DNA of 26,953 nt. Source: CAZVPF01 sp964628195 (lineage in GTDB: Bacteria > Planctomycetota > Phycisphaerae > Sedimentisphaerales > Anaerohalosphaeraceae). The stretch is from NCBI GenBank assembly GCA_964628195.1, contig CAZVPF010000040.1:1-26953 (forward strand). The letters run 5' to 3'. The first letter of the stretch is position 1. Each line of letters begins with the position of its first letter. Shown one piece after another: positions 1 through 6,399 of the stretch. A program made the translations under genes and the position numbers. Below the pieces are notes generated by a model. The model ran no database searches. It worked only from the letters and a program-made list of their open reading frames with translations, and was not told where the DNA came from.

Positions 1-1
1 T

Positions 2-52
2 CGTTATGTCCCCAAACAAGAAATTGAGAGTTTGAAGTGGCAGCTAGATTAA
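2..52 (+). CDS. 3' end of a gene cut by the window edge (unknown; likely paralogue of the next gene)
   Basis: An open frame from base 2 ends at TAA 50-52 and encodes the tail RYVPKQEIESLKWQLD. The 'YVP' region lines up with the last residues (KYVP) of the gene at 71-769, and the bases around it (tatgt-cccc-aaacaag here, tatgtgccataaacag there) also align. This suggests it is the end of a tandem paralogue whose reading frame extends 12 residues further. Only 16 codons are visible, so function cannot be judged. Confidence 0.45.
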   Translation, partial: RYVPKQEIESLKWQLD

Positions 53-70
53 ATCGAGGAATAAACTAAC

Positions 71-769
71 TTGAACAGTATGGGTAAAACGAAAAGAGTA
101 TTTAGCCGATTCTACGTGACTTTCATCATTATAATATGTATTTTGCTCATGGTTTTATTATTAGATTTATCTATTGGGGCATACAGAGGGTATGGTTTAT
201 TCAAAACTGCTTATTATTCCAAAAATCCACTTTTTTTTGCAATAGAAGATGTTTTCGAATTAAGTGAATATATGACTTCTTATTTTAGGTCAAGTCCTGA
301 AAAAATGCCATCACCTAAAATGGTCGATATGGGTGTTGATTGCATTTTTTTGACGGAAGAGCAACCCTATTCCAATTATGATATTTGGGTATTTGAATCA
401 AAAAGAAAGAAAGGCTATAAATATCTTTATTCCCCTTTGTCTTTGCTTGTAAAAGATAATAAACCAGATAGTGTTCCGGATGATATCAAGTTTTGGGATG
501 TAGTTGCTTTTTGCTCTTGGGGTATTTATGATGCCCAAGAAAAAAAATATAAGCCGTATTTGCTTCCAGATTTTTATGAAAAGAAACTCACCCCTTTGAA
601 ATGGCCTTGCTACACTTTTACAGGGATACCTTCTCATATTGAGACTACAAAACCACCTATTCCAGGTAGTTATATATTTCATGAGTCCGACTTAAAAAAT
701 AAGCACTTGTGTTATACTGAAAATATTTTGGGAATCTTGAAAAGTATTTATCCCAAATATGTGCCATAA
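71..769 (+). CDS. membrane-anchored protein of unknown function, member of a local paralogue array
   Basis: The protein has 232 residues. One hydrophobic segment at about residues 15-37 follows a basic N-terminus (MGKTKRVFSR), so it is probably a single-pass inner-membrane protein with a ~190-residue outer domain rich in aromatic residues (Y, F, W). I recognise no catalytic motif and no known family. TTG at 71 is preferred as start because GAGGA (56-60) lies 10 nt before it; ATG at 80 is an in-frame alternative too far from that site. The gene is clearly more AT-rich than the core genes from 1100 onward and sits between a paralogous tail (2-52) and a paralogous 5' remnant (982-1045), which suggests a transferred or rapidly duplicating family. 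Function unknown. Confidence 0.7.
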   Translation: MNSMGKTKRVFSRFYVTFIIIICILLMVLLLDLSIGAYRGYGLFKTAYYSKNPLFFAIEDVFELSEYMTSYFRSSPEKMPSPKMVDMGVDCIFLTEEQPYSNYDIWVFESKRKKGYKYLYSPLSLLVKDNKPDSVPDDIKFWDVVAFCSWGIYDAQEKKYKPYLLPDFYEKKLTPLKWPCYTFTGIPSHIETTKPPIPGSYIFHESDLKNKHLCYTENILGILKSIYPKYVP

Positions 770-805
770 ACAGTACAGTTCAAGAGGTACAACAGGCGTG
801 CTCAA

Positions 806-937
806 ATGAAAGCAAAAAATATAATAACAGTATTTTTGTTTTTCTTATCAATACTAATCAGTATGGGAGTGGTTTATATAGTTAGAAATTCATATTGTGC
901 AATAAATACAACAAGATTAAAGGCTCTTTATGGTTAA
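806..937 (+). CDS. 43-residue membrane peptide (putative)
   Basis: A short frame from ATG 806 to TAA 935-937 encodes 43 residues. Residues 5-26 form one strongly hydrophobic helix after a KAKN start, with a short polar C-terminus ending TTRLKALYG. AAGAGG at 782-787 is too distant for a strong ribosome binding site. It lies between the unknown gene at 71-769 and the truncated paralogue copy. It could be a real single-pass peptide or the head of a decayed gene, as its composition matches the AT-rich patch. No family recognised. Confidence 0.35.
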   Translation: MKAKNIITVFLFFLSILISMGVVYIVRNSYCAINTTRLKALYG

Positions 938-981
938 ATATATCTTTTAGAATAGAAAAAGGCCATAGGAATAAACTTAAC

Positions 982-1045
982 TTGAACAGCGTGGGTAAAA
1001 CGAAAAGAGTATTTACCCCATACTACCTGACTTTTTCATTGCGTG
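982..1045 (+). pseudogene. 5' remnant of a third copy of the 71-769 gene family
   Basis: From TTG 982 the frame reads LNSVGKTKRVFTPYYLTF, against LNSMGKTKRVFSRFYVTF at the start of the 71-769 gene. The similarity also covers the upstream leader (ggaataaac...aac). Across about 70 bases there are only a few substitutions and one indel. Similarity stops near 1045, where the sequence becomes the 3' part of the minus-strand YqaA-like gene. The frame continues only to TAG 1078-1080 through antisense sequence, so this is a truncated copy and not a functional gene. Confidence 0.65.
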
Positions 1046-1765
1046 CATCAAAAAGGCCAGAAGCACCAGAAGGATCATAGCGATGACGGTCAGCAGATTG
1101 AAGTATTTTTCAATAAATTGCCTTGCCCTGGCACCGAGGAAATAAAATAAAACCCCCTCAGAGCCGAACCGTATCGTTCGGAACACAAGGCTGATGAGTA
1201 TAAATTTCACAATTGAAATTTCTGCCATGCCGCCGACCCACGAAAAAATCATATAAGGTACCGGCGTCAGTGCCGAGATACTGATTGCCCAGAAATCGTA
1301 CTGTTCATAAAGCTCCAGCGCCTGCTGTGCCTTGGACCCAAGATGCATCATATCAAAAAAAGAGACCACGCTCTGCCCACCGACAGCCAGCCCCAGCAGA
1401 AAAGCGATTGTGCCCCCAAGCACACTGAAAACCGCGCATACAAGACCGTACCGGATACCATTTTTGGGCTTTCCAAGGCTAAGAGCGATAACCATCACAT
1501 CGGCTGGCATCGGAACACATATCGGCTCGGTAACAGCAAGCAGAATCAGCGCAGGTAAAGCAAAGCGGGTGTTGGCCCAGTGCAGAATCCAGTTGTAAAG
1601 CCGCCGGTGCAGATGCCACCACGATGGAACCTCCTCCTGCATATGTTCCACCGCCCTGGGGTCAGCGGGGACGTCTGTACCGGAATCATCTGAAAGAGTG
1701 TGATTGGGGTCAGTATTGCTCAAATCGGCGCTGTTCGGCCTGGACTTATTATCCTTTTCTGTCAT
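1013..1765 (-). CDS. YqaA/DedA-family (VTT domain) integral membrane protein
   Basis: The 250-residue protein starts with about 50 hydrophilic residues, followed by a VTT/SNARE-associated type membrane domain with about five hydrophobic segments (roughly 67-95, 105-130, 157-180, 186-212, 222-243). The YqaA-like hallmarks are visible: TEPICVPMPADV near residue 79, GTIAFLLG near 118, LTPVPYMIFSWVGG at 166-179 and FRTIRFG at 195-201. DedA/VTT proteins are associated with membrane lipid translocation or envelope homeostasis; the exact substrate is unknown here. GAGG lies 5-6 nt before ATG 1765, and a promoter candidate is at 1900-1927. The last few codons lie in sequence shared with the paralogue remnant at 982-1045, so the natural C-terminus may have been replaced. 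Confidence 0.8.
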   Translation of the reverse strand: MTEKDNKSRPNSADLSNTDPNHTLSDDSGTDVPADPRAVEHMQEEVPSWWHLHRRLYNWILHWANTRFALPALILLAVTEPICVPMPADVMVIALSLGKPKNGIRYGLVCAVFSVLGGTIAFLLGLAVGGQSVVSFFDMMHLGSKAQQALELYEQYDFWAISISALTPVPYMIFSWVGGMAEISIVKFILISLVFRTIRFGSEGVLFYFLGARARQFIEKYFNLLTVIAMILLVLLAFLMHAMKKSGSMG

Positions 1766-1899
1766 AAAGACCTCATAAAAATTGATTTTAATTAAGCCAC
1801 ACAGATAAAATCTGGAGGTACTTTTTCAGCTTTTACATAGTATAAACCGCGTCTGGATGGGAAGTTTTCAAAGCGTTCGCGTTACCGGGTCAGCACAGG

Positions 1900-1927
1900 A
1901 TTATCTGCAGAACCCTCGATATGTCAA
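1900..1927 (-). promoter_or_regulatory. promoter candidate for the YqaA-like gene
   Basis: On the minus strand TTGACA (1927-1922) is followed after 16 nt by GATAAT (1905-1900). This is a near-consensus sigma-70 type pair. It would give a 5' leader of about 125 nt before ATG 1765; I see no clear riboswitch in that leader. Confidence 0.5.
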
Positions 1928-2015
1928 GGATATATTATCCAAACTGAGCGTTTGCAGGGAAATTTATAACAGTCTCGTATCTAAGACAAACGTATATTTT
2001 GCCTTTTGCGAAATA

Positions 2016-2086
2016 TGCGGGCGACCAGAATCGAACTGGCGTCTCGAGCTTGGGAAGCTAGCGTGTTACCATTACACTACGCCCGC
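2016..2086 (-). tRNA. tRNA-Gly (anticodon CCC)
   Basis: On the minus strand the acceptor arms GCGGGCG and CGCCCGC pair fully. The D-arm is GTGT/ACAC, the anticodon loop is TTCCCAA and the T-arm is GCCAG-TTCGATT-CTGGT. Reading the 7-base loop between stems CTAGC and GCTCG places CCC at 34-36; this stem has one mismatch (28T-42C). The layout matches the bacterial GlyU-type tRNA. The discriminator at 2016 is A and no CCA is encoded. A good promoter lies just upstream (2127-2155). Confidence 0.93.
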
Positions 2087-2126
2087 TTTGGCTTTTACCT
2101 TCACTTTGGGGCAAAAGCGAAAAACA

Positions 2127-2155
2127 AGTATATCTGCAAACCCGGCTGGCGTCAA
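2127..2155 (-). promoter_or_regulatory. promoter of tRNA-Gly
   Basis: On the minus strand TTGACG (2155-2150), a 17-nt spacer and TATACT (2132-2127) lie about 40 nt before the tRNA. The -35 box falls inside a CCGGCTG/CAGCCGG inverted repeat (2142-2148 and 2167-2173) just downstream of the pterin synthase stop codon. Confidence 0.7.
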
Positions 2156-2173
2156 GAAATATTAATCAGCCGG
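2142..2173 (-). terminator. weak hairpin after the prfB-pepA-folE-PTPS cluster
   Basis: CCGGCTG at 2142-2148 pairs with CAGCCGG at 2167-2173 around an 18-nt AT-rich loop, starting 3 nt after the stop codon of the pterin synthase gene. The minus-strand continuation (GTTTGC) is not a real U-tract, so it is at best a weak terminator, and read-through into tRNA-Gly is possible. Confidence 0.3.
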
Positions 2174-2175
2174 TC

Positions 2176-2988
2176 CTATGATTCGCCTTGCGAAGGGCAA
2201 TACGTGCAGCATGTCTTATCGGTCTCCCAGATCGTAACACTGTAAAGATCGCAATTTGTGAACTGTCCTTCCAGCCTGTCCCATGCGAATTTCGCAATAT
2301 TCTCCACCGTCGGCAGATGAGCCTTGAAATAGTCGACATCAAGGTTAAGGTTCCTGTGGTCCAGCACATCGACAACCTCACGGCTGACCGTCTTTTGATA
2401 AACCGGTATCGAAACCGACTCCCTGTCGGCGCACTTTATAACGACCTCGAGAACGTAATTATGCCCGTGGCCCGTGGGGTTGGCACATTTGCCGAACACC
2501 TCGAAATTCTCATCTCTGCTGAACTTTTCGTTCCAAAGAGTGTGCATCGAGGCGAACTCGAATTTCTCGCTGAAATAAAACATTTCCGGTTTCTCCGAAG
2601 TTATGTATATTTTCCTGTTGGGGTTAAGGCCCAGCTCGAGCCTGACCAGCTGCTGAGCTTTCAAAGTCTCCTGTATGCCCGACCAGGCCATTACAAGCAG
2701 GCTGTACATGTCGAACATTCTTACTTCCCGGCCCTTTATGTAAGATGCCGCGATAAGCTGCTGGAAAAGAGAAACCACCTTGCCGCGAACAATATCGTCT
2801 ATATGTGTAACGTTCATTATAAACCCTGTATCCGGGTCCACCCTTCCCCTGACAGAAACCCTCAGCGGGAAATACAGGCTGAGTCCCTGCCCGCATGGCT
2901 TCGAGCAATAAGGGTTATTGCCCGAATCATCCGTGGGCTTAAAGGGGTTTATCGAGAACCTTACCTCTCTTGTAAGTACGTGGGTCAT
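2176..2988 (-). CDS. two-domain 6-pyruvoyl-tetrahydropterin / 6-carboxytetrahydropterin synthase
   Basis: This 270-residue protein is about twice the usual PTPS/QueD length. The C-terminal half (about 138-262) is a complete active-type domain: zinc ligands H149, H174 and H176 (in GHGHNY), catalytic Cys168 in FGKCANP, the Asp-His pair D210/H211 in VLDHRNLNLDV, and E255 in WET. These motifs strongly resemble animal-type PTPS. The N-terminal half (about 1-130) keeps a PTPS-like strand and the DPDTGFIMN motif (51-59) but has no Cys or HGH site, so it is probably a catalytically dead duplicate. The gene begins 6 nt after folE, with AAAGGAT inside the last folE codons as ribosome binding site. FolE makes dihydroneopterin triphosphate, the substrate of this family. 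The product may be 6-pyruvoyl-tetrahydropterin (biopterin route) or the queuosine precursor; no queC, queE or sepiapterin reductase gene is nearby to decide. Confidence 0.85.
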   Translation of the reverse strand: MTHVLTREVRFSINPFKPTDDSGNNPYCSKPCGQGLSLYFPLRVSVRGRVDPDTGFIMNVTHIDDIVRGKVVSLFQQLIAASYIKGREVRMFDMYSLLVMAWSGIQETLKAQQLVRLELGLNPNRKIYITSEKPEMFYFSEKFEFASMHTLWNEKFSRDENFEVFGKCANPTGHGHNYVLEVVIKCADRESVSIPVYQKTVSREVVDVLDHRNLNLDVDYFKAHLPTVENIAKFAWDRLEGQFTNCDLYSVTIWETDKTCCTYCPSQGES

Positions 2989-2994
2989 AGCGGG

Positions 2995-3555
2995 CTATCC
3001 TTTATCCCGAATCAGGCTAAGCACCTCTGCGCGGCTTCTCGGATCGCTTTTGAATGTCCCGCGCAGCGCGCTTGTAACCATGACCGAGCCGGGTTTTTTT
3101 ATCCCGCGTATCGTCATGCAGCTGTGCGAGGCCTCGATAACCACCGCGACACCGCGAGGCCGAAGGTCTGCCATCAGGAAATCCGCTATCTGTGTTGTAA
3201 GCCTCTCCTGGACCTGCAGCCTTCGTGCGAAAGAGTCGACCACCCGCGCCAGTTTGCTTATGCCGATCACCTTGTCCGAGGGCAGATAGGCGACGTGCGC
3301 GCTGCCGATGAAGGGCATCATATGGTGTTCGCACACGCTGTAAAAAGGGATGTCACGAAGGGCGATTATCTCGTCGCACTGCTCGGAGAAAACGCTCTTG
3401 ACATATTCCTCAGGCCTGGAAGTCATGCCCGACAACAGCTCGGCGTACATTTTTGCGACACGGTCGGGCGTCTCAAGCAGGCCCTCGCGTTCCGGGTCCT
3501 CGCCGATTGCTTCGAGTATTTCATGCACGGCTTTTTTAATTCTCTCAAGGTCCAT
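2995..3555 (-). CDS. folE: GTP cyclohydrolase I
   Basis: The 186-residue protein is a full-length type IA GTP cyclohydrolase, which converts GTP to 7,8-dihydroneopterin triphosphate for folate, biopterin or queuosine synthesis. Visible hallmarks are the early motif EDPEREGLLETPDRVAKMY (19-37), SVCEHHMMPF with zinc ligand Cys75 and His77/His78, KVIGISKLARVV (95-106), and HSCMTIRG (144-151) with the second zinc Cys146. GGGG lies about 6 nt before ATG 3555. It follows pepA by 21 nt and precedes the PTPS-family gene by 6 nt, so the last two form a pterin module. Confidence 0.96.
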   Translation of the reverse strand: MDLERIKKAVHEILEAIGEDPEREGLLETPDRVAKMYAELLSGMTSRPEEYVKSVFSEQCDEIIALRDIPFYSVCEHHMMPFIGSAHVAYLPSDKVIGISKLARVVDSFARRLQVQERLTTQIADFLMADLRPRGVAVVIEASHSCMTIRGIKKPGSVMVTSALRGTFKSDPRSRAEVLSLIRDKG

Positions 3556-3576
3556 ATCAGCCCCTAATTAACAAAA

Positions 3577-5088
3577 TCATTTTTCCGCTGTTTGTGCCAC
3601 AAACTCCGTAAACACACGAACCGCAAAGCCTCGCGAACCCGACCCGGACTTAACCGCGGGGTCGTACATGCCGGGCCCTGCTATATCAAGGTGTGCCCAC
3701 TTGACTTCCTCGCCGGCGAACTCACGCAGGAAAGAGCCCGCTGTGCACGCACCGCCCCATCGCGAGCCGATATTCTTGAGGTCCGCGATCTCGCTTTTCA
3801 TTTCCTGTGTGTATTCATCGCCGCATGGCAGGTGCCACAAAGCCTCGCCGCTGGCGACGGAAGCAGACATAAGCTGCTTGACAAGCCCGTCGTCGTTGGA
3901 CATAAGCCCGGCCTTGTATTTGCCCAGCGCGACCACGCAGGCGCCGGTCAAGGTCGCGGCGTCGATAATGATATCGGCCTTTAGGTCCTTCTTCGCGTAA
4001 TAGATGCCGTCGCAAAGACACATCCTGCCCTCTGCGTCGGTGTTCTGTATCTCGACCGTCTTGCCGCTGTATGTCTTGACGATATCGCCCGGCCGATAGC
4101 TCGTACCGTCCGGCATGTTCTCCGCGGAGCAGACTATCCCGGTGACCTTCACCGGCAGCTTGAGCCTGGCAATCGCCTGCATCGCGCCGATAACCGCGCC
4201 GCCGCCGCCCATGTCCATTTTCATGTCCTGCATATTCGCCGAAGGCTTTATGCTTATCCCGCCGGAGTCAAATGTTATCGCCTTGCCGATCAGCGCGATA
4301 TGCGGCGTGTCCTTTTTAATTTTCGCCGGGCTGTACTTAAGCTCTATAAGCCTCGGCGGTTTCGCCGAACCGCCGCCGACTGCTAATATGCCGCCCATCT
4401 TCTTATCGGCAAGCTGCTTTTCGGTCATAACCCTGCACGTAAGACCGGCGACCGACTTTGCCATCTTCCTTGCCTCTGCCGCGAGCTGCGAGGGGTACAT
4501 AATATTCGCCGGCCTGACCACAAGCGTCCTTGCAAGCTGCTGGCCGAGCCCTATTGTCGCGCCTTTGTTCGTCGCGCTGTTGTCGCCGTTTGCCACCGTA
4601 ACCGACAACCTGCCGGGGCGTTTGTTTTCTTTGTCGGTCATGAACTCGTCATATTTATACCCTCCGAGGAAGGCACCTTCAGCAACGGCCTGAGAAGCCT
4701 TTTTAACGTCGAACTTTTTGCCGCAGTTGAAAAACGCGCAAACAAGGCTGCTGCCCTCAAGCGAAACGGTCTTTGCCGCTGCCTGCTCGGCTGCTTTTCG
4801 TATGCAGTCCGTGTCGGCCTTGTCTTTGGCGCCCAGGCCCACCATGAGCACGCGCTTTGCGCCGATCCTGCCGTCACCGTAAACGCAGTAATCCGTCTTG
4901 GCCTTGCCCTTGAAGTCGCCGATCTTTATTATCTTGCCCATCCAGCCGCCAAGAGCCTTGTCGAGCGACATGGCGTCGCCTGCAAGTTTGCCGTCGTCGA
5001 AGACGCCCACCGCCAGCACGTCGCCTTTGGCCTTTACGACATCCGTTTTGCCCGCCTTTACGCTGATCTTTATCAACTGCTTTTCCAT
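3577..5088 (-). CDS. pepA: leucyl aminopeptidase (M17 family, cytosol aminopeptidase)
   Basis: The 503-residue protein has the usual PepA length, with a poorly conserved N-terminal macro-like domain and a C-terminal M17 catalytic domain. Metal-binding and catalytic residues are all visible: Lys269 and Asp274 in GKAITFDSGG, catalytic Lys281 in SIKPS, Asp292 in MDMGGGG, and the signature NTDAEGRMCL (349-358) with Asp351, Glu353 and Arg355. It is expected to be a cytoplasmic di-metal hexameric peptidase releasing N-terminal residues; some homologues also bind DNA. AAAGGAG lies 10 nt before ATG 5088. It follows prfB by 36 nt. Confidence 0.96.
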   Translation of the reverse strand: MEKQLIKISVKAGKTDVVKAKGDVLAVGVFDDGKLAGDAMSLDKALGGWMGKIIKIGDFKGKAKTDYCVYGDGRIGAKRVLMVGLGAKDKADTDCIRKAAEQAAAKTVSLEGSSLVCAFFNCGKKFDVKKASQAVAEGAFLGGYKYDEFMTDKENKRPGRLSVTVANGDNSATNKGATIGLGQQLARTLVVRPANIMYPSQLAAEARKMAKSVAGLTCRVMTEKQLADKKMGGILAVGGGSAKPPRLIELKYSPAKIKKDTPHIALIGKAITFDSGGISIKPSANMQDMKMDMGGGGAVIGAMQAIARLKLPVKVTGIVCSAENMPDGTSYRPGDIVKTYSGKTVEIQNTDAEGRMCLCDGIYYAKKDLKADIIIDAATLTGACVVALGKYKAGLMSNDDGLVKQLMSASVASGEALWHLPCGDEYTQEMKSEIADLKNIGSRWGGACTAGSFLREFAGEEVKWAHLDIAGPGMYDPAVKSGSGSRGFAVRVFTEFVAQTAEK

Positions 5089-5124
5089 GCCTTATTCGCT
5101 CCTTTTCTAACTGCTTTGGTTTCC

Positions 5125-6241
5125 TTACGCTGTCTTATTCTTTTTCTCCGCGCGGTACCTTAGATAACCCTCGATGAACATCTCGATATCGCCGTCAAGC
5201 ACCGCGTCAACGTTTCCGGTCTGCACCTCGGTCCGGTGGTCCTTAACCATCTGGTAAGGCTGAAGGACATAGCTGCGTATCTGGTTTCCCCAAGCGATCT
5301 CGCCCTTGTTGCCGTAAAGCTCGGCAAGCTCCCGGTCGCGTTTCTGCTGTTCGAGCATGTAGAGTTTGGACTTTAGCATCTTCATCGCCTCTGCCCGGTT
5401 CTTATGCTGCGAACGGTCGTTCTGGCACTGCACCACGATCCCGGTGGGGGCGTGTGTTATCCTCACCGCCGAGCTTACCTTGTTGACGTGCTGGCCGCCT
5501 GCGCCGCTGGCCCGGTAGGTGTCGATCCGCAGGTCCTCTTCGTTGACCTCGATATCAACATCCTCGTATTCCGGTATCACGTCGACGGCGACAAAGCTCG
5601 TATGCCTTCTTGCGTTCGAGTCGAACGGGCTTATCCTCACGAGCCTGTGCACGCCGCTCTCGCACGAGAGCTTGCCGAAGCAGAAAGGCCCGGAAACATG
5701 CAAAGTTATGGACCGCACACCCGCCTCTTCGCCGGGGGTCAGGTCATATTCCTCGAACTTGTAACCGTTATTCTCAAAATACCGCGAATACATCCGCAGG
5801 AGCATATTCGCCCAGTCGCAGCTTTCGGTTCCGCCTGCGCCGGCGTGGATGCTGAAAAAACAGCTCCGCATATCATCCGGCCCGTTGAGCATTCCGGCGA
5901 TCTCGATCTTGTCGCATATTTTCGCCAGCTTCGCGCAGTCCTTCTCAACTTCCTCAAGCGTCTCGGTGTCGTTTTCCTCAATCGCAAGCTGGTAGAGCTC
6001 CTCGATATCCTCAAACTGCGAACAGGCCCGGTTGACAGGCTCTATCATGCTCTTTATCGTGCTGAGCTGGGTTACTACCGACTGGGCCCTGGCCTGGTCG
6101 TCCCAGAAATCGGGACTTTCCATCTGCTTTTCAAGCTGCTTTTTCTGCGCGTTTTTGCCCGGCAGGTCAAAGCCAGTCCCGGACGTTTTGGATCCGGGCC
6201 CCCAGCTCTTCGATCGCCGATCTAAGTTCCGCTGTTTCCAT
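5125..6241 (-). CDS. prfB: peptide chain release factor 2, expressed by programmed +1 frameshift
   Basis: The gene starts at ATG 6241. The first frame encodes 24 residues (METAELRSAIEEL...RDWL) and stops at the TGA of CTT-TGA-C (6172-6166). A +1 shift continues as DLPGKNAQKKQLEKQMESPDFWDD and gives a 371-residue RF2 that ends at 5125. The SPF stop-codon recognition tripeptide lies at about 204-206 and the GGQ peptidyl-hydrolysis motif at about 248-250, at the spacing expected for RF2. RF2 reads UGA and UAA, and the in-frame UGA gives autoregulation. The E. coli gene has an AGGGGG stimulator just before the slippery site; here only CGGGACTGG is seen. A start at 6123 would miss 39 N-terminal residues. 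Confidence 0.95.
6166..6172 (-). promoter_or_regulatory. prfB programmed +1 frameshift site (CTTTGAC)
   Basis: On the minus strand codon 24 is CTT, followed by TGA and C. This is the canonical prfB recoding heptamer. Both flanking frames match RF2 sequence and join exactly here, which supports real recoding and not a sequencing error. The upstream Shine-Dalgarno-like stimulator is weak. Confidence 0.93.
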
Positions 6242-6282
6242 AATCTGACTCTCTCGATCTCTTACTGAATTAACAAAACCTT

Positions 6283-6311
6283 ATAATACTACTTTTCGAG
6301 GCCCCTGTAAA
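6283..6311 (-). promoter_or_regulatory. promoter for the prfB cluster
   Basis: On the minus strand TTTACA (6311-6306), a 17-nt spacer and TATTAT (6288-6283) give a leader of about 35 nt before ATG 6241. Both boxes match consensus at five of six positions. Confidence 0.65.
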
Positions 6312-6360
6312 CCCCCGCCCCGGATTTTCGCTGCCGGAAACTGTCAAACAATGTTGCGAT

Positions 6361-6389
6361 TTGTAAAAAAGTCACAATTCACTTATAAT
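6361..6389 (+). promoter_or_regulatory. promoter of the radical SAM gene (nearly leaderless)
   Basis: TTGTAA (6361-6366), a 17-nt spacer and perfect TATAAT (6384-6389). Transcription would begin around 6396, only about 4 nt before ATG 6400, and no Shine-Dalgarno sequence is present in TACCCCAACT. The mRNA may therefore be leaderless. Confidence 0.55.
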
Positions 6390-6399
6390 TACCCCAACT

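Noticed and set aside
2480..2500. TGGCAC...TTGC-like string resembling a sigma-54 promoter
   Set aside because: The spacing between the two halves is too short for a -24/-12 element, and it lies within a coding region.
2188..3567. Long plus-strand open frame (459 codons) opposite the pterin synthase and folE genes
   Set aside because: It is antisense to two well-supported genes, has low-complexity His/Arg/Ala-rich composition typical of a shadow frame, and shows no family pattern.
6160..6180. Sequencing frameshift in prfB
   Set aside because: The break falls exactly at CTTTGAC, the known programmed site, so recoding is the better explanation.
5404..6225. Plus-strand open frame opposite prfB
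   Set aside because: It lies wholly antisense to a confident prfB and arises from its codon bias; no motif or ribosome binding site supports it.
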